Assembly: GCA_933822405.4 (NCBI GenBank)
Contig: CAKOGP040002080.1
Span: 161,257 to 225,256, forward strand
Length of the DNA stretch: 64,000 nucleotides
Source of the DNA: Cylindrotheca closterium
Taxonomy: Eukaryota; Bacillariophyta; Bacillariophyceae; Bacillariales; Bacillariaceae
Direction: 5' to 3'
Shown here: positions 51,451-62,018 of the stretch, piece by piece
Layout of the letters: each line of letters opens with the position of its first letter
Numbering within the stretch: position 1 is the stretch's first letter
The notes under the pieces: model-generated
The model's input: the letters and a program-made list of their open reading frames with translations, nothing else
What the model was told of the DNA's origin: nothing
Database searches by the model: none
Made by a program: the position numbers and the translations under genes

Positions 51451-52347
51451 ATGGGGATAGAACACATCCAAGGTACCAGCAAAGTCAGACTTCTCCTTTC
51501 TCTGTGCTTGTTTATTTTGGCAGGGGAATCTAGTTGCTTCAGCACACCATCATTCACCACAAAATCATCAGGACTGACTGCGGCTTCAGAAGGGCGGACA
51601 CTCGTTGCTGTCACTCGTGAAGATGGCAAGAACTCGAAATTGTTAAAGGTGATTAGTGATGATCTGGAGCTTGGTTCAACCACTGAACTTTTGGAGCTAC
51701 CCTGTATTGAGCATGCTTCTGGTGCGGATATTGACATTCTTGGACCAACTCTGAAATCAAAGGACTGGGATTATGTTGCAGTGACATCTCCCGAAGCAGC
51801 AAAGGTTTTGGCTTCTGCTTGGGATATTGTCCGCGATAATCCACCCCCAGTCGTTGCGGTTGGGGTTGCTACAGAAAGATCTCTTGAAGGGTTTTCGATC
51901 GATGTTTGTTTCACTCCAAGTAAGGCCACTGCAGAAACCCTTGTGGCCGAGCTGGAACTGAATGGTCCAAGTACATCGCTTCTCTATCCGGCTTCAGCCC
52001 GCGCAAAGAAAACACTACAAAATGGATTAGAAGCTCGAGGTGTTGAAGTTACTAGACTGAACACCTACGACACAGTCACAGCGAACTGGTCGGATGACAA
52101 AAAGAAGGCATCAGAAGAGGTGAAGATCGCTTGTTTCGCGAGCCCTTCTTCGATAAAGGGCTGGCTACAAAACACAAACGAGAACAATAATGTGATTGCG
52201 GCTTGTATTGGTGAAACCAGCGCCACGGCATGCCGAAACCACGGATGGGATGAAAGCAAAATCTTTTATCCAGAGAAGCCTGGAATTGATGGATGGGTGC
52301 AGGCGATCAAGGATGCTGCAGCATCCATCACGGTTGCTCACTCCTAA
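51451..52347 (+). CDS. hemD: Plastid uroporphyrinogen-III synthase
   Basis: A 298-residue intronless frame; ATG 51451 is followed by a signal peptide ending SSCFSTPS, a plastid motif. The bilobed HemD fold shows LVAVTREDGKNSKLLKVI at the start, WDYVAVTSPEAAKVL at the end of the first lobe, VVAVGVATERSLE, and in the second lobe SLLYPASARAKKTLQNGLEA, VTRLNTYDT, IACFASPSSIKGWLQ and IAACIGETSATACRNHGW. The enzyme closes hydroxymethylbilane to uroporphyrinogen III with inversion of ring D, feeding haem and chlorophyll synthesis. HemD is poorly conserved in sequence generally, but this motif chain is characteristic. Confidence 0.88.
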   Translation: MGIEHIQGTSKVRLLLSLCLFILAGESSCFSTPSFTTKSSGLTAASEGRTLVAVTREDGKNSKLLKVISDDLELGSTTELLELPCIEHASGADIDILGPTLKSKDWDYVAVTSPEAAKVLASAWDIVRDNPPPVVAVGVATERSLEGFSIDVCFTPSKATAETLVAELELNGPSTSLLYPASARAKKTLQNGLEARGVEVTRLNTYDTVTANWSDDKKKASEEVKIACFASPSSIKGWLQNTNENNNVIAACIGETSATACRNHGWDESKIFYPEKPGIDGWVQAIKDAAASITVAHS

Positions 52348-52522
52348 TAGCTATTCATATAGAGTGTGCAATATTATTTTTTCTTTGGAGTAGTTAGATA
52401 TGCGCATATTTTAAACATCTCAGTCAGTACAAGTCTAACGTGTCGGAAATGCTGAAAACACAGCATAAAATTCGCATCAAATCCCAATTTGGAGTGATCG
52501 GCCTTTCAACATCGGCTAAGCA

Positions 52523-53391
52523 ATGGCCAACAAGGTACCTCGTGCACCATTAATTGTTGGTGGTGGTCTTGTTTATGCTGGGGCATGTGCGCTGGCCTTT
52601 TCTGTTTTCAACTCGGGAAACAAGAACGTCAAAGAAACCAATCAACATTTGGAAGCCCATCGGGAAAAAGATCCTAATTTTTCGTTTGTGTCAGATCCGT
52701 GCCGAGCTTGTCGATTTCAAAATGTTGCGAACAAGTACGATAAGGAGATAGGAAGAGACGAGAGTGTAATGGGTATCAATCTGCTACGGCGATCGCTGCT
52801 GTACTTCCATTCCAAAGGATTGGTTCTTGAAGTTGGAGCTGGAACTGGTAGAAATGTGGACTTTTACCCAAGTGCAGTAGATAGAGTAGTCCTTATGGAT
52901 CTTTCCGACAAAATGTTGGCGGAAGCCAAGAAGAAACTGTACAAGGATCAAAAGCCACAGTTTGCCTGCGTCGTGGGTGACAGTACATCTTTGGACTTTC
53001 CCGATGATTCCTTTGACTCGGTGGTGGACACCTTTGGTCTGTGCAGTTACGATGACCCAGTTGTCGTATTGAAAGAAATGTCACGAGTATGTAAACCAGA
53101 TGGAAAGATACTGCTGTTGGAGCACGGTCGATCGAAGACGTGGGATTCCATCACGCAATATTTGGATAGGGTAAGTCGTGCCGAGACTTATAGATTGTTT
53201 ATTGTCGAATGAATCTGACTGCAAAGCCTCGATAGAACGCCGAAAGACACGCTAGGAATTGGGGATGTGTTTGGAATCGAGATCTTGACAGAATCCTAGA
53301 AGAAGCAGGTCTACGACTCGAAACATTGACTACGTGGCACTTTGGAACAACCTATTACGTCGTCTGCAAGCCTAGCAACATCACACAATGA
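52523..53391 (+). CDS. SAM-dependent methyltransferase, OMS1/METTL7-like
   Basis: Exons 52523-53170 and 53236-53391 join in phase 0, giving 267 residues. One N-terminal hydrophobic helix (APLIVGGGLVYAGACALAFS) suggests a membrane anchor, mitochondrial or ER. Then a class I methyltransferase domain: motif I VLEVGAGTGRNVDFY, motif II VVLMDLSDKML, GDSTSLDFPDDSFDSVVDTF, LCSYDDPVVVLKEMSRVCKP and DGKILLLEHG. The second exon supplies RHARNWGCVWNRDLDRILEE and the closing strand FGTTYYVVCKP, matching the WGC.WNRD element of OMS1/METTL7 relatives. The substrate is unknown; ubiquinone-related or thiol methylation occur in the wider family. Confidence 0.82.
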
Positions 53392-53647
53392 AAAAAAACA
53401 CTCTCGCTTTCACGTTGAAGCGACAGAAGACTACGTAGTCAATTAGCAGAAGCCTTGTACCAGTCACAGCGAAGCAATAGAGTAGAAATAACATGGAATA
53501 AGATTCCAAAAAGCACAATCTTGAGCTTCACATATAGTGTTCCTTTGTACCTAGTTCATTTCTTAGTTTGACAACATTCTATCATTATTTTAATCTTCCG
53601 CATGAATATATTACAATTGTCTACATCCTAATATCTTTAAAAATATC

Positions 53648-54091
53648 TCAGAAACTCATCCTTCTTGGCATCGAATCATTGTGATCCGATGGTTCGTCAG
53701 TTTGCATGTTATCATGTCTGCCCAAAAAAGAATCTATTGCACCACTCGAAAGCTGCCTTCGCATAGGTACATCTCGAAGACCGCCTCCTCCCACGAGGCT
53801 TCCCATCGCTGTCAAAATAGAAGGTTTTACAACTTTAGGTGCCGAATATCGATTGGAACGTGACTTCTTTGAAGTTGGTGATGGATCCATCTGCAAGGGA
53901 ACTTCATAAACAGGTGAGGGCGCAGGTGTAGGAGCCGCAGCCTGGACGGACACCGAATGCGAAGGGCTATCATTCTCGTCTCGCTCGCGCTTCTGCACCA
54001 CTGCGGATCGAATCATTGTCATTGAAGAGGAAATGCTAGCAGCTGCCGTTTGATGATTCATGTTTCCATTAAGCTGTCTACAGAACATCAT
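53648..54091 (-). CDS. Uncharacterised Ser/Pro-rich protein
   Basis: A 147-residue frame from ATG 54091 (alternatives 54088 and 54061). The sequence is Ser, Pro and Arg rich, with a basic KKSRSNRYSAPKVVKPSI stretch and two conserved-looking short motifs near the end (MRRQLSSGAIDSFLGR and MPRRMSF), both typical kinase-site contexts. No domain is recognised. The frame is open 80 codons further upstream, which is probably chance. It is divergent from the PPC gene at 54446. Confidence that it is a gene is moderate. Confidence 0.45.
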   Translation of the reverse strand: MMFCRQLNGNMNHQTAAASISSSMTMIRSAVVQKRERDENDSPSHSVSVQAAAPTPAPSPVYEVPLQMDPSPTSKKSRSNRYSAPKVVKPSILTAMGSLVGGGGLRDVPMRRQLSSGAIDSFLGRHDNMQTDEPSDHNDSMPRRMSF

Positions 54092-54445
54092 AATCACGCG
54101 AGATGGGCAATGATCTTGGTGGATTGACCAAGGTTTCGATAAGGTAAGATGGTAGGTACTGGTAGATCGAGCTTGAATGCTTGTGTTGTACCGAGCTGCT
54201 TCCAGCACAGCAAAATAGAACACTGAATTTGTTGCGTGCAAAAGTTCGATGCAAAATTCAAAGTTTCTAGTATGTTTCCTACGTGGTGAGATTCGCAAGC
54301 TGCTTTTGAGTACATTTTGCGACGTATACACATCTGCTACTTATCGTGCCCATTAAGTGAGAGATCATTTATTGTTGCGGTAAGAAAAACCGCAACGGAA
54401 CGGCGATTGGGTGATGGAAGCAGGATCATCCACAATCTTTCACCG

Positions 54446-54928
54446 ATGGCTCAAAGCACTCCATATGGGGCCGTCGTCGCCCACCCAATCCGCCTAAAGC
54501 CAGGAGAAGACTTTGTATCAGCAATTGAAAATGCTGCCTCTCAAGCCATGTCAATATCGAGCAGTTCGTCTGCCTTTGTCATGACAGCAGTGGGCTCGTT
54601 GGACAAGGTCTCGTTGCGCATGGCCAATGCTAGTCGCTCGGATGGAGGCAACACATTACCCTCCAATGAAATTAGAAATTGGAATGAACGAATGGAGGTG
54701 GTGAGCTTGGTAGGAACACTTTCATCAAGTGGAAAACATTTGCATATGTCCTTGTCGGATAAGAATGGTACTGTAGTCGGAGGACACGTGATGAGTGGCC
54801 AAGTGTTCACCACCATGGAGATAGTGTTAGGGACAATCAAAGGCGTGGTCTTCAAAAGAGAAGTCGACGAAGCCACTGGCTATCGCGAGTTAGTAGTCGA
54901 AAAGAAGGAGTCTATACATCAAACATAG
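54446..54928 (+). CDS. PPC (DUF296) domain protein
   Basis: A 160-residue intronless frame from ATG 54446 (MAQSTPYGAVVAHPIRLKPG). The whole length is a PPC/DUF296 fold: RLKPGEDFVSAIENAASQAM, TAVGSLDKVSLRMANAS, MEVVSLVGTLSSSGKHLHMS, LSDKNGTVVGGHVMSGQVFT, TMEIVLG. The HLHMSLSD and GGHVMSG motifs include the metal-site His positions known from prokaryotic members. There is no AT-hook, so unlike plant AHL proteins it resembles the stand-alone bacterial and archaeal type. The function of stand-alone PPC proteins is not settled. An upstream in-frame extension lacks similarity and was not used. Confidence 0.85.
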   Translation: MAQSTPYGAVVAHPIRLKPGEDFVSAIENAASQAMSISSSSSAFVMTAVGSLDKVSLRMANASRSDGGNTLPSNEIRNWNERMEVVSLVGTLSSSGKHLHMSLSDKNGTVVGGHVMSGQVFTTMEIVLGTIKGVVFKREVDEATGYRELVVEKKESIHQT

Positions 54929-55278
54929 TGAAACAAAGAAAAAGGCAGCAAATAACAAGACCTAGAAGTAAAAGTTTGGTATGCTACCACAATCACAACT
55001 CCAGTAAAGTCTTCTCAACTGTTTACTTCCGAAACAGTGCATTTGACAATAACCAGTGATTGCGGTGATACTTCCAAGAATAGCATGAAATAATGGATCA
55101 ATCAAACACCGCGAAAACCAACGGTTTGATAAAAGAGGTCGACAGGCACCCAAAGAGCTCCATAGGACCATTCATCAAATAATACTGTTTGAAACCGTCG
55201 CAACTTCATTGCAATTGATTCATAGCCGTGATAGTGGATCTGATGAAAATCTGTATATTTTGAGCAATGACACTTTCA
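54929..55278. other. Convergent 3' spacer
   Basis: 350 bp between the 3' ends of the PPC gene and the next minus-strand gene. No gene was seen. Confidence 0.45.
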
Positions 55279-57459
55279 TTAATCACCAGTAGTTGTTTGT
55301 CCAGCGTGCTCATTCAGGCGAGGTCCAGACAGAGCGTTCCCCCAGGTATTAGAAGTTGCAAGGGAAAGGAAAGAAGTCGGCACACCAGGACCGCCACCTG
55401 AATCAGTGTTTGCAAAGATATTGCCACCTGACGATGGCATACCCCAATCGCTGTGAGCACCGCCTGTGTTGCCAGTTCCCCATGTGGATCCAGACTCGAA
55501 CGCGAAAATGCTATGAGTGTTCTGAGCGGTAGTCTGCATCGCAGGTTCGAGGGAAAGGGCAGTAAAATCAACAGGATCCAAATCAGCAGCAGGCTCAGCC
55601 GCCGGCGACTGCATCATAGAATCCATATGTAAGGTTGGATCGAATCCAAGTCCCAGCTGCGAAACATATTAGTTCGATTGAATTCTTCTTCGAGATAAAT
55701 GTGTCAACAACAAATAGTCAGTACTTACAGGAACATCGTCGTCGTCTTCGTCGTCAACTACTTCCTCTGTTGATTGAACAGATGTACCGACAGTCACAGT
55801 TCTCTCAGCTGCAGCCTTTGCAGCTGCTGAAAGGGCAGCTTCACTTGGCGCCCATGCCTTTGCAGTTGCTTGGAGCACAGGAGATTCTTCGTGTCCTGTA
55901 ACTAAGGATATCTTTTCGTTGGGCAATACCCAACCATGCAAAGATTCTGTTTCACCGGTGGTCAACCCAGTCTGCAGTGTAATTTCAGGTGCTGGATTCG
56001 CTTCCGGTGAGGCCGGGTCATCAAGTTGTGAGTCATCCTGCTTGTCTACATTCTTGCGTTCCCCAGTAGCGCGTTTCTTCTCTTTCATCACACGTGCATA
56101 TGAATCTGGGTTCCTCGACTTTCCTCCTGGTACACTGTGCGCGCCGTAACCAAGGTCGCCATCAGCTCCATCTGAGCAAACATAATGTCCCTTGCTGTCT
56201 TTCCTGTACAACACTCCGCAGGTTCGGGGAAGTCTCTTGCCACAAGTGTTGCGACCGCGTTTAGAGTCGGAAGAAGAAGTCTGCTGATTTGTTGAGTCGT
56301 CTTTGCGCGACTTTCCCTTTCGAGCAGCTTTTGACACGTCACTTTCAGCTCTACCTTCTGCTTTGGAGTCCTTGTCCCGTCCATTTCTTCCTTTCTTTCG
56401 TTCTTTGCGGCCTCTGCCCTTGTTGGAATCCTCTCTGGATGACACAGCTACCATCGAACCACTTTTGGGGTCAAACAGCATTCGGGGTCCAGAACTTGAA
56501 CCACGATCTCTGTCGTCATAACTGGAGAGCTTGATCACAGGTTGTTGATTAACCTTCATGTCACGACTGTCGTCAGAAGCGGCACTCATGGCCCTTCCTC
56601 TCCTCACAAAATCCACATCGGAAGATCCGTTGTCTCGACCGTTCTTTCCACCAGAGTTGTAAGGGCGGTTGGGGTCATAAAGCGTCCTCTGGCGAGGCGG
56701 TTCGTCATCGGTGTCACCATTGCCCATTTTCTCTTCCAACTCTTTGAGTCTTTGGTCTGCACGCTCCTTTTGCAGATTCATTCGTGCCTCCTCTTCAGAT
56801 CTACGTTGTTCGGAACGTTCTTTAGCCCTTGTTGTCATGTACGAAACCTGATAATCATCATCCGTGTTGGCCAAAGTTCCTTGCGCCTTTTTCTCAGGAG
56901 AAAGATTCCGACCACCATATTCATCCCAATTTGGACCATCAGCATCATCGTTGTCCTTGGATTCTTTCGTTGGGCTGCTATCCTCCCCCGCATTTCGAGT
57001 GATTGTCTCTGCCGGCTCAACGTTTACACCCGACGTTTTCGTGGTTTCACCTCCAGCTGTTTCAATCCCTTCTTCGGATGCATCTTTCTTATCTGCGACA
57101 CCCCATGCATCAGGTTGCTCTGTTTCTGCCCGAGATGCTCCGACTACAGCTCCAAGTAAGGCGTCATGAGTCGATGTGTTTGATTCGTACTGAAGTCCAA
57201 GAACCGGAAGAGGCTTTGCATTCGGCTGAGTTGATTTGTTGGACAAAATTCCACCGGATGATGCTGCTGCTCCGGTGTTAGAAGATGCTCGTTTTGTCGA
57301 GAGCAACAAGAGACCATTGCGAGAAGCAGAGTTTTGCTTCGGAGCGGAGGAAGTACTGGGCTCTGGGGGTTTTGTCAATTTGTTCAGATTCTTCCCAAAT
57401 TTCTTCTTGGTTGTCGTTTCAGAAGCGAGCTGCTGCGTGGCCTTGCTAGCAGAACTCAT
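55279..57459 (-). CDS. Uncharacterised low-complexity, probably nuclear protein
   Basis: Exons 57459-55729 and 55656-55279 join in phase 0, giving 702 residues. ATG 57459 (MSSASKATQQLAS) is preferred to in-frame codons upstream. The composition is dominated by Ser, Asp, Lys, Arg and Gly. A charged helix occurs near residues 240-290 (TRAKERSEQRRSEEEARMNL). Two related short motifs recur: RTLYDPNRPYNSGG and RMLFDPKSGSMVAV; a third Cys-bearing element is RTCGVLYRKDSKGHYVCSDG. Lys/Arg-rich runs (RGRKERKKGRNGRDKDSK) look like nuclear or RNA-binding signals. The C-terminus is Gly/Asn/Ser/Trp-rich (FESGSTWGTGNTGGAHSDWG), a style also found in GW-type RNA-silencing and exon-junction factors. I recognise no family; an RNA-metabolism role is only a guess. 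Confidence 0.7.
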
Positions 57460-58064
57460 GATTCCTGAATTAATTCCACTGGTAGTTGTTACAGCTCCAA
57501 CCAAACCCTTGCAATGCCCCAGGCTCAACTGCTGCGAACAACCTTGCGGTGTATAACACGTACTATGGCTACACAAATTTCGAGTTTTCCCAGAAACACG
57601 AAACGAAAATTGAAACTGAGAAAGGGACCCACCAACGGAGAAAAAGGTTCAATCTCCTTCTTGGGCCCCTGCTTCTTGGTAAAAAGAAGTGGGTAGGGTA
57701 TTATCAAGGAGAGCGACTGGTTTCGATCAAATCAAGCTCTGTGTTGAGCTGATGTTCTTTTGCTCCGCTGCACCCAAACGTTTTGGTTGGCTTATTTCCC
57801 TACTGGGCGCACGTACTATTCCTACGACACGAGGAGTGTTCTTATGATTTTCCCCACCTGAACTTGAGGGAGACCCAAAAGCTGAAAATGGATATCGCAC
57901 AATGATAAATGGTATAGGGTAGTAGGTATCACAACATTGCATTGTAGACGATGATGGCAGTTGCAAGTATCTTATGTTTTTCTATAAAATTACACAAAAA
58001 ATTCTCAATCAAGGATCGAACCATGCCTGTCAAAGAGAAGGCAGTTCCAGAAGTGGACGATAGA
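57460..58064. other. Intergenic gap, no gene recognised
   Basis: About 600 bp: 5' flank of the low-complexity protein gene and 3' flank of the RSH gene. Only small overlapping frames on both strands are present; none carries a signature. Confidence 0.45.
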
Positions 58065-60194
58065 TTACTCATCTGCCTTCATGTATGGAAGACTCAAACG
58101 TTTCTTTTCACCACTGCCATGATCAGAACTGCTGTTACCGTTCGTAGATAGACTCTGGAATAGGACAACATCGCCGTTTCCAACATAGTCATCTGGTGAC
58201 GCAAGATTACCATTCCGCCAAACCTGAAACTCGTGAGAGCTGGTCTCAATGTTGAACCTACTGCTCAACTCTTTCAGAATGTCCACAACTTGAGACCCAG
58301 CTTGCAGGGACAGAAGGAGGCCCCCTTCCAAATCTGAAATCGTTCCAGCCAAGAAGACATATACACTAGATCCCTGTAAATGTTCTCTGGCGGTGTCTAA
58401 CGCTCCAATGTATTCGGAATCGTGAATGGTTTTACCATCTTGTGAGGATGCAGAACCTGATAGCAAAGGTAGTTTTCGATTGTTGGCTTTGTAGTCCCAA
58501 TGTGCCGCGATACCAAACTCCGCAATCCTATGCATCTTTTCACTACGAACTTGGACCTCGAATGGAATCTGCTGTCCATTGTAGATGATGGACGAAGTGT
58601 GATGAAGGCTTTGATATCCATTTGGCTTTGGAGCCTTGATGTAGTCTTTCACACGCTTCGCGTCCGTTTCGGGCCACTGAGACCGAATCAAATGATGAAC
58701 GTAGTAACACAGCATTCGTTCTCGGGCGTCGATCAAGTCGTCATCGTCGTCAGGAAATGTCTCAGCTTTGAGAATGACTCGCAATGCTACCCCATCCAAA
58801 ACGTCTAATACTGATATGGATGCCAGTGGAGCAAGAAAACCAACTGTACCATTTGATCCACGTCCTCGTTTCTTTACCAACTTTTTCCAGAAAGAATATG
58901 GCGTTTTCACCCGTGCTTGGATATCACAATTTTCCAACTGTTCTACAAGCGTTCGATCACTATTGATCAAGTTTGTGATTTCCGATGACAAGAAGGTAGA
59001 GACTGCTCTCATTGCTTCCTCCTTCTGTTGAAACAGCGTCGTAACCGCCGAAAATTGACGTGGATACAAAATGCGAAAGGCATCCCCCTCAAGCTGCGAT
59101 TGGAGTCGGTGGAGACCCATTCTTTGAGATAAATTTGCATAGACACGGATGGAGTATCTCGCATTGAATGTGGCGGCAGCATCACGGCGCATGTACTCGC
59201 CAGTTCCAGGAGGCATGTCCCATAATATGCCTTCAAGACGATACAAGCTCGCAATGCATCGAATCGCAAGGGCTCTCCAATCATTAGATACACTCAGTAG
59301 TAAGTTACTGATGTCACCATAGTCGCCTTTGGATAACACACGCCTCCCTGTCAACACAACATCTGTCAAAATTTCAGCTCTTTTGACTCTGGAAGCCTCT
59401 TCCGCCAGCCGCAGAGATTCTACCGAAAAGATATCAAATGCCGTTTCATCGCTGCTGCTACGTTCTTTTTTCAATGAAATAGACGGTTTTGGGAAAAAAT
59501 CGTTGCTGCCTTTGTTCAATGATTCTATTTCTGGCGCATCCTCTGCGATTGCCACAGGGAATGCAAGAACCATTGGAGAGTCTGGCTGACTTCCACCAAG
59601 TGCCTTTTGGACATCTTGGTACACGCCATCCTGACGAGCCACCACGCACTCAGAGTAGTGTATTATGCTGGCAAGTATGAGATCCTTCGACACTAATACA
59701 TTGGTGTACCCTTCCCTCGGGTCTTCCATCCTCAGGATCAATTTGCAGAATTCAATGGCACCAATTAAGAGCTGAATGTTTCCAGAGGCAGTCAAGTAGA
59801 TTGCTTTGACAATATCAGATATGTCATGTTCTGATAGGTCATATTCATTCAAGGTCATAATTAAGGAGTCGACTTCAGCTTCGATCATGTCTGGCGTAGA
59901 TTCTTCACTTCGCCGGAACCAAGGAGGCATGCTGGATGTATAATCGTTTTTCTCTTCATTCTTCTTGCTCAGCACTAAAACACCACTGGAATCATCCGCG
60001 ACTTCGACTGTCGAAAACCGTATTGAGGAAGACGACATAAAAGAATGTATTGAAGTATGCCGTGTCGAGTCAGGAACAAAACATGATGAAAGTTTGCACG
60101 AGGAGAGTATTAAAACAGCAACTTGCACCGCGCTCCTCAGCACTACGCTCTTTGTGTGTCCATTTTCCATTTGTGCTCTCGATCGCTTCCGCAT
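58065..60194 (-). CDS. Plastid RelA/SpoT homologue, (p)ppGpp synthetase
   Basis: A 709-residue intronless frame. A signal-like segment (SAVQVAVLILSSCKLSSCFV) ends in an SSCFVP plastid motif; initiation could also be at the second Met, 60170. The HD hydrolase region (about 270-350) is degenerate: where active enzymes read KLADRLHNMRT this reads RCIASLYRLEG, losing the metal Asp. The synthetase domain (about 420-600) keeps the key features: LDGVALRVIL, VKDYIKAPKPNGYQSLHH, FEVQVRSEKMHRIAEFGIAA, HWDYK. A TGS-like segment follows (YVFLAGTISDLEGGLLLSLQ, WRNGNLASPDDYVGNGDVVL). Likely a synthetase-only RSH making ppGpp in the plastid in response to stress or light. No EF-hand is present, so it is not the calcium-activated type. 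Confidence 0.9.
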   Translation of the reverse strand: MRKRSRAQMENGHTKSVVLRSAVQVAVLILSSCKLSSCFVPDSTRHTSIHSFMSSSSIRFSTVEVADDSSGVLVLSKKNEEKNDYTSSMPPWFRRSEESTPDMIEAEVDSLIMTLNEYDLSEHDISDIVKAIYLTASGNIQLLIGAIEFCKLILRMEDPREGYTNVLVSKDLILASIIHYSECVVARQDGVYQDVQKALGGSQPDSPMVLAFPVAIAEDAPEIESLNKGSNDFFPKPSISLKKERSSSDETAFDIFSVESLRLAEEASRVKRAEILTDVVLTGRRVLSKGDYGDISNLLLSVSNDWRALAIRCIASLYRLEGILWDMPPGTGEYMRRDAAATFNARYSIRVYANLSQRMGLHRLQSQLEGDAFRILYPRQFSAVTTLFQQKEEAMRAVSTFLSSEITNLINSDRTLVEQLENCDIQARVKTPYSFWKKLVKKRGRGSNGTVGFLAPLASISVLDVLDGVALRVILKAETFPDDDDDLIDARERMLCYYVHHLIRSQWPETDAKRVKDYIKAPKPNGYQSLHHTSSIIYNGQQIPFEVQVRSEKMHRIAEFGIAAHWDYKANNRKLPLLSGSASSQDGKTIHDSEYIGALDTAREHLQGSSVYVFLAGTISDLEGGLLLSLQAGSQVVDILKELSSRFNIETSSHEFQVWRNGNLASPDDYVGNGDVVLFQSLSTNGNSSSDHGSGEKKRLSLPYMKADE

Positions 60195-60472
60195 GATGTG
60201 CTGTTGAAAGTCTGCTACACTATTCTACGCCGGTATGACAGCAGGGACGCTATTTTTGATCGTTTCTTCCCTTTTCTTTCGCCTCTCGCGAGCTTCACGA
60301 TGATGTGGCAAGTCGTCACTTCGTGTCGGTTGCTATTTCAGTCGTACTAGTCACAAAATGAACCAAATCATCCCGCCCGTCCGCCCCTCCCACCCGCCTA
60401 CCAGTACGACCCGTGGTCTGCCAGAGTTCATGTTGACGATCTTCTTGTAATACCGGTAGTCAAACGAGAAGC

Positions 60473-62002
60473 ATGATCAGCGTCTGCGAGAGCCAAAAGT
60501 CTGCAGCTAACGGCAGTACCACTAATGGCGAAAATATGCACATGAAGAAGGTGTTGGACGTTGAAAACAACTTGGATGCACAAACTAAAGATCTCATAAC
60601 TCTGGCTCGATCCTGGGGAAGCCAGCATCTGGAGCCCTTGATCCCATCATACTGGGATAAGGCAGAATTCCCTCCCAATATTCTTTCTTCTTTTCGTGAT
60701 CATTGCCCGAGTCTTCTCGGTTACACGCTACCAAAGCAGTATGGGGGACAAGGGTATGGTTTGATGGCTGCCTCGCATATTTCAAGGGCGCTAGCAAGCA
60801 TCGACGCTAGTTTCACCACCACGCTGTTGGTACAATATGGACTTTGTGCCGAATCGATTCTCCTTTGTGGTAACGAAGATCAGAAACGTCGGTTGATCCC
60901 ATCGCTTGCGAGGCTTGAAAATATGGGCTGCTTTTGTTTGACGGAGCCGCGTTCTGGATCGGATGCATCAGATTTGACGACGACGGCAACCAAGGTAGAC
61001 GGTGGATATAGTATTACTGGTTCCAAGCGATGGATTGGCAATGCGCTGACTGCTGAAGTATTTGTAGTCTGGTGAGCGGTTCTAAGAACCATATTTCTGG
61101 CTTTTGGTGCATGTACCAATTTTCTGACGTTGCTCGTCTTGACATAGGGCCAAAAACACGAGCGTGGAAGGACACCCCGTGATGGGATTTGTCGTACAAA
61201 GAAGTCACCAAAAGAATAAAGGTGCGATCCAAACGCGAAAGATTGAAGGGAAGGTCAGTATGCGTATTCTACAGAACGCCGATGTCGACTTTTACGAAGC
61301 ATGGTGCCCGGACACTAATGTGATGGGAGGTCATGGTACGTGAAAAAAGGAACAATTGTTGTGGAAGACGCAATACAAAATATTGTCAGTAACAAAAACT
61401 TTATTGATCAGTTGGATTTGCACAATCTGTGGGACGAGTATTGGAAGCATCCCGTATCTCGGTTGCATGGATCCCCGTTGGAATTTGTCAGGGTGCATTA
61501 GAGAAAACAATCCAGTACATCACCAAGAGACAGGCCTTTGGAGCGGTGATATCAAGCAATCAAATCATACAAGGTACGCCACACTTGGTTGACATGTGCA
61601 TTGTGCTTCAGAGTGTCATTTATCTCAACGCCGTTTCTTGAAGAAAAATTGGTTCGAATGACTGCCCACGTATGCTCAATGTATCTTCTTGCTGAGCGCA
61701 TGACTCAAGATTTTATTGCTGGAAAGTGTTCATTACCTGCAATTTCCATGGTGAAGGCTTATACTACAAAGCTGGGAAGGGAAGTTGTGGCACTCTGCCG
61801 AGAAATCGTAGGAGGAAACGGAATTGTTCTTGATTTCGGTATTGCAAGCAAATGGGCTGATATCGAAGCTACGTATACGTATGAAGGAACATATGAGATA
61901 TGCAGTCTTGTTGCTGGTAGGGCTCTCACAGGCGTCTCGGCAATTAAGAGTGCCTCTGCAATCAAAAACAGTATCAAGCGGCGGCAACAGAGCAAGCTCT
62001 AA
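60473..62002 (+). CDS. ACX4: Peroxisomal short-chain acyl-CoA oxidase, ACX4-like
   Basis: Exons 60473-61071, 61148-61335, 61412-61573 and 61644-62002 join in frame for 435 residues, the same length as plant ACX4. Acyl-CoA dehydrogenase-fold landmarks: LPKQYGGQGYG, CFCLTEPRSGSDAS, TGSKRWIGNA, SRISVAWIPVGICQGALEKT, KRQAFGA, REIVGGNGIVLDFGIASKWA, and the catalytic-base region IEATYTYEGTYEICSLVAGR. The last three residues are SKL, a type 1 peroxisomal signal. ACX4-type enzymes oxidise short-chain acyl-CoA with FAD and pass electrons to oxygen in peroxisomal beta-oxidation. Glutaryl-CoA dehydrogenase is the nearest relative but is mitochondrial and would not carry SKL. Confidence 0.9.
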
Positions 62003-62018
62003 ATTGTTTCTCCAAATA

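Noticed and set aside
53171..53215. Unspliced end of the methyltransferase (VSRAETYRLFIVE)
   Set aside because: It reads through a consensus donor; splicing to 53236 restores the conserved WGC.WNRD segment.
58010..58030. A tRNA-like T-arm string (ggatcgaacc)
   Set aside because: No matching acceptor, D or anticodon arms were found around it; no tRNA could be supported anywhere in the window.
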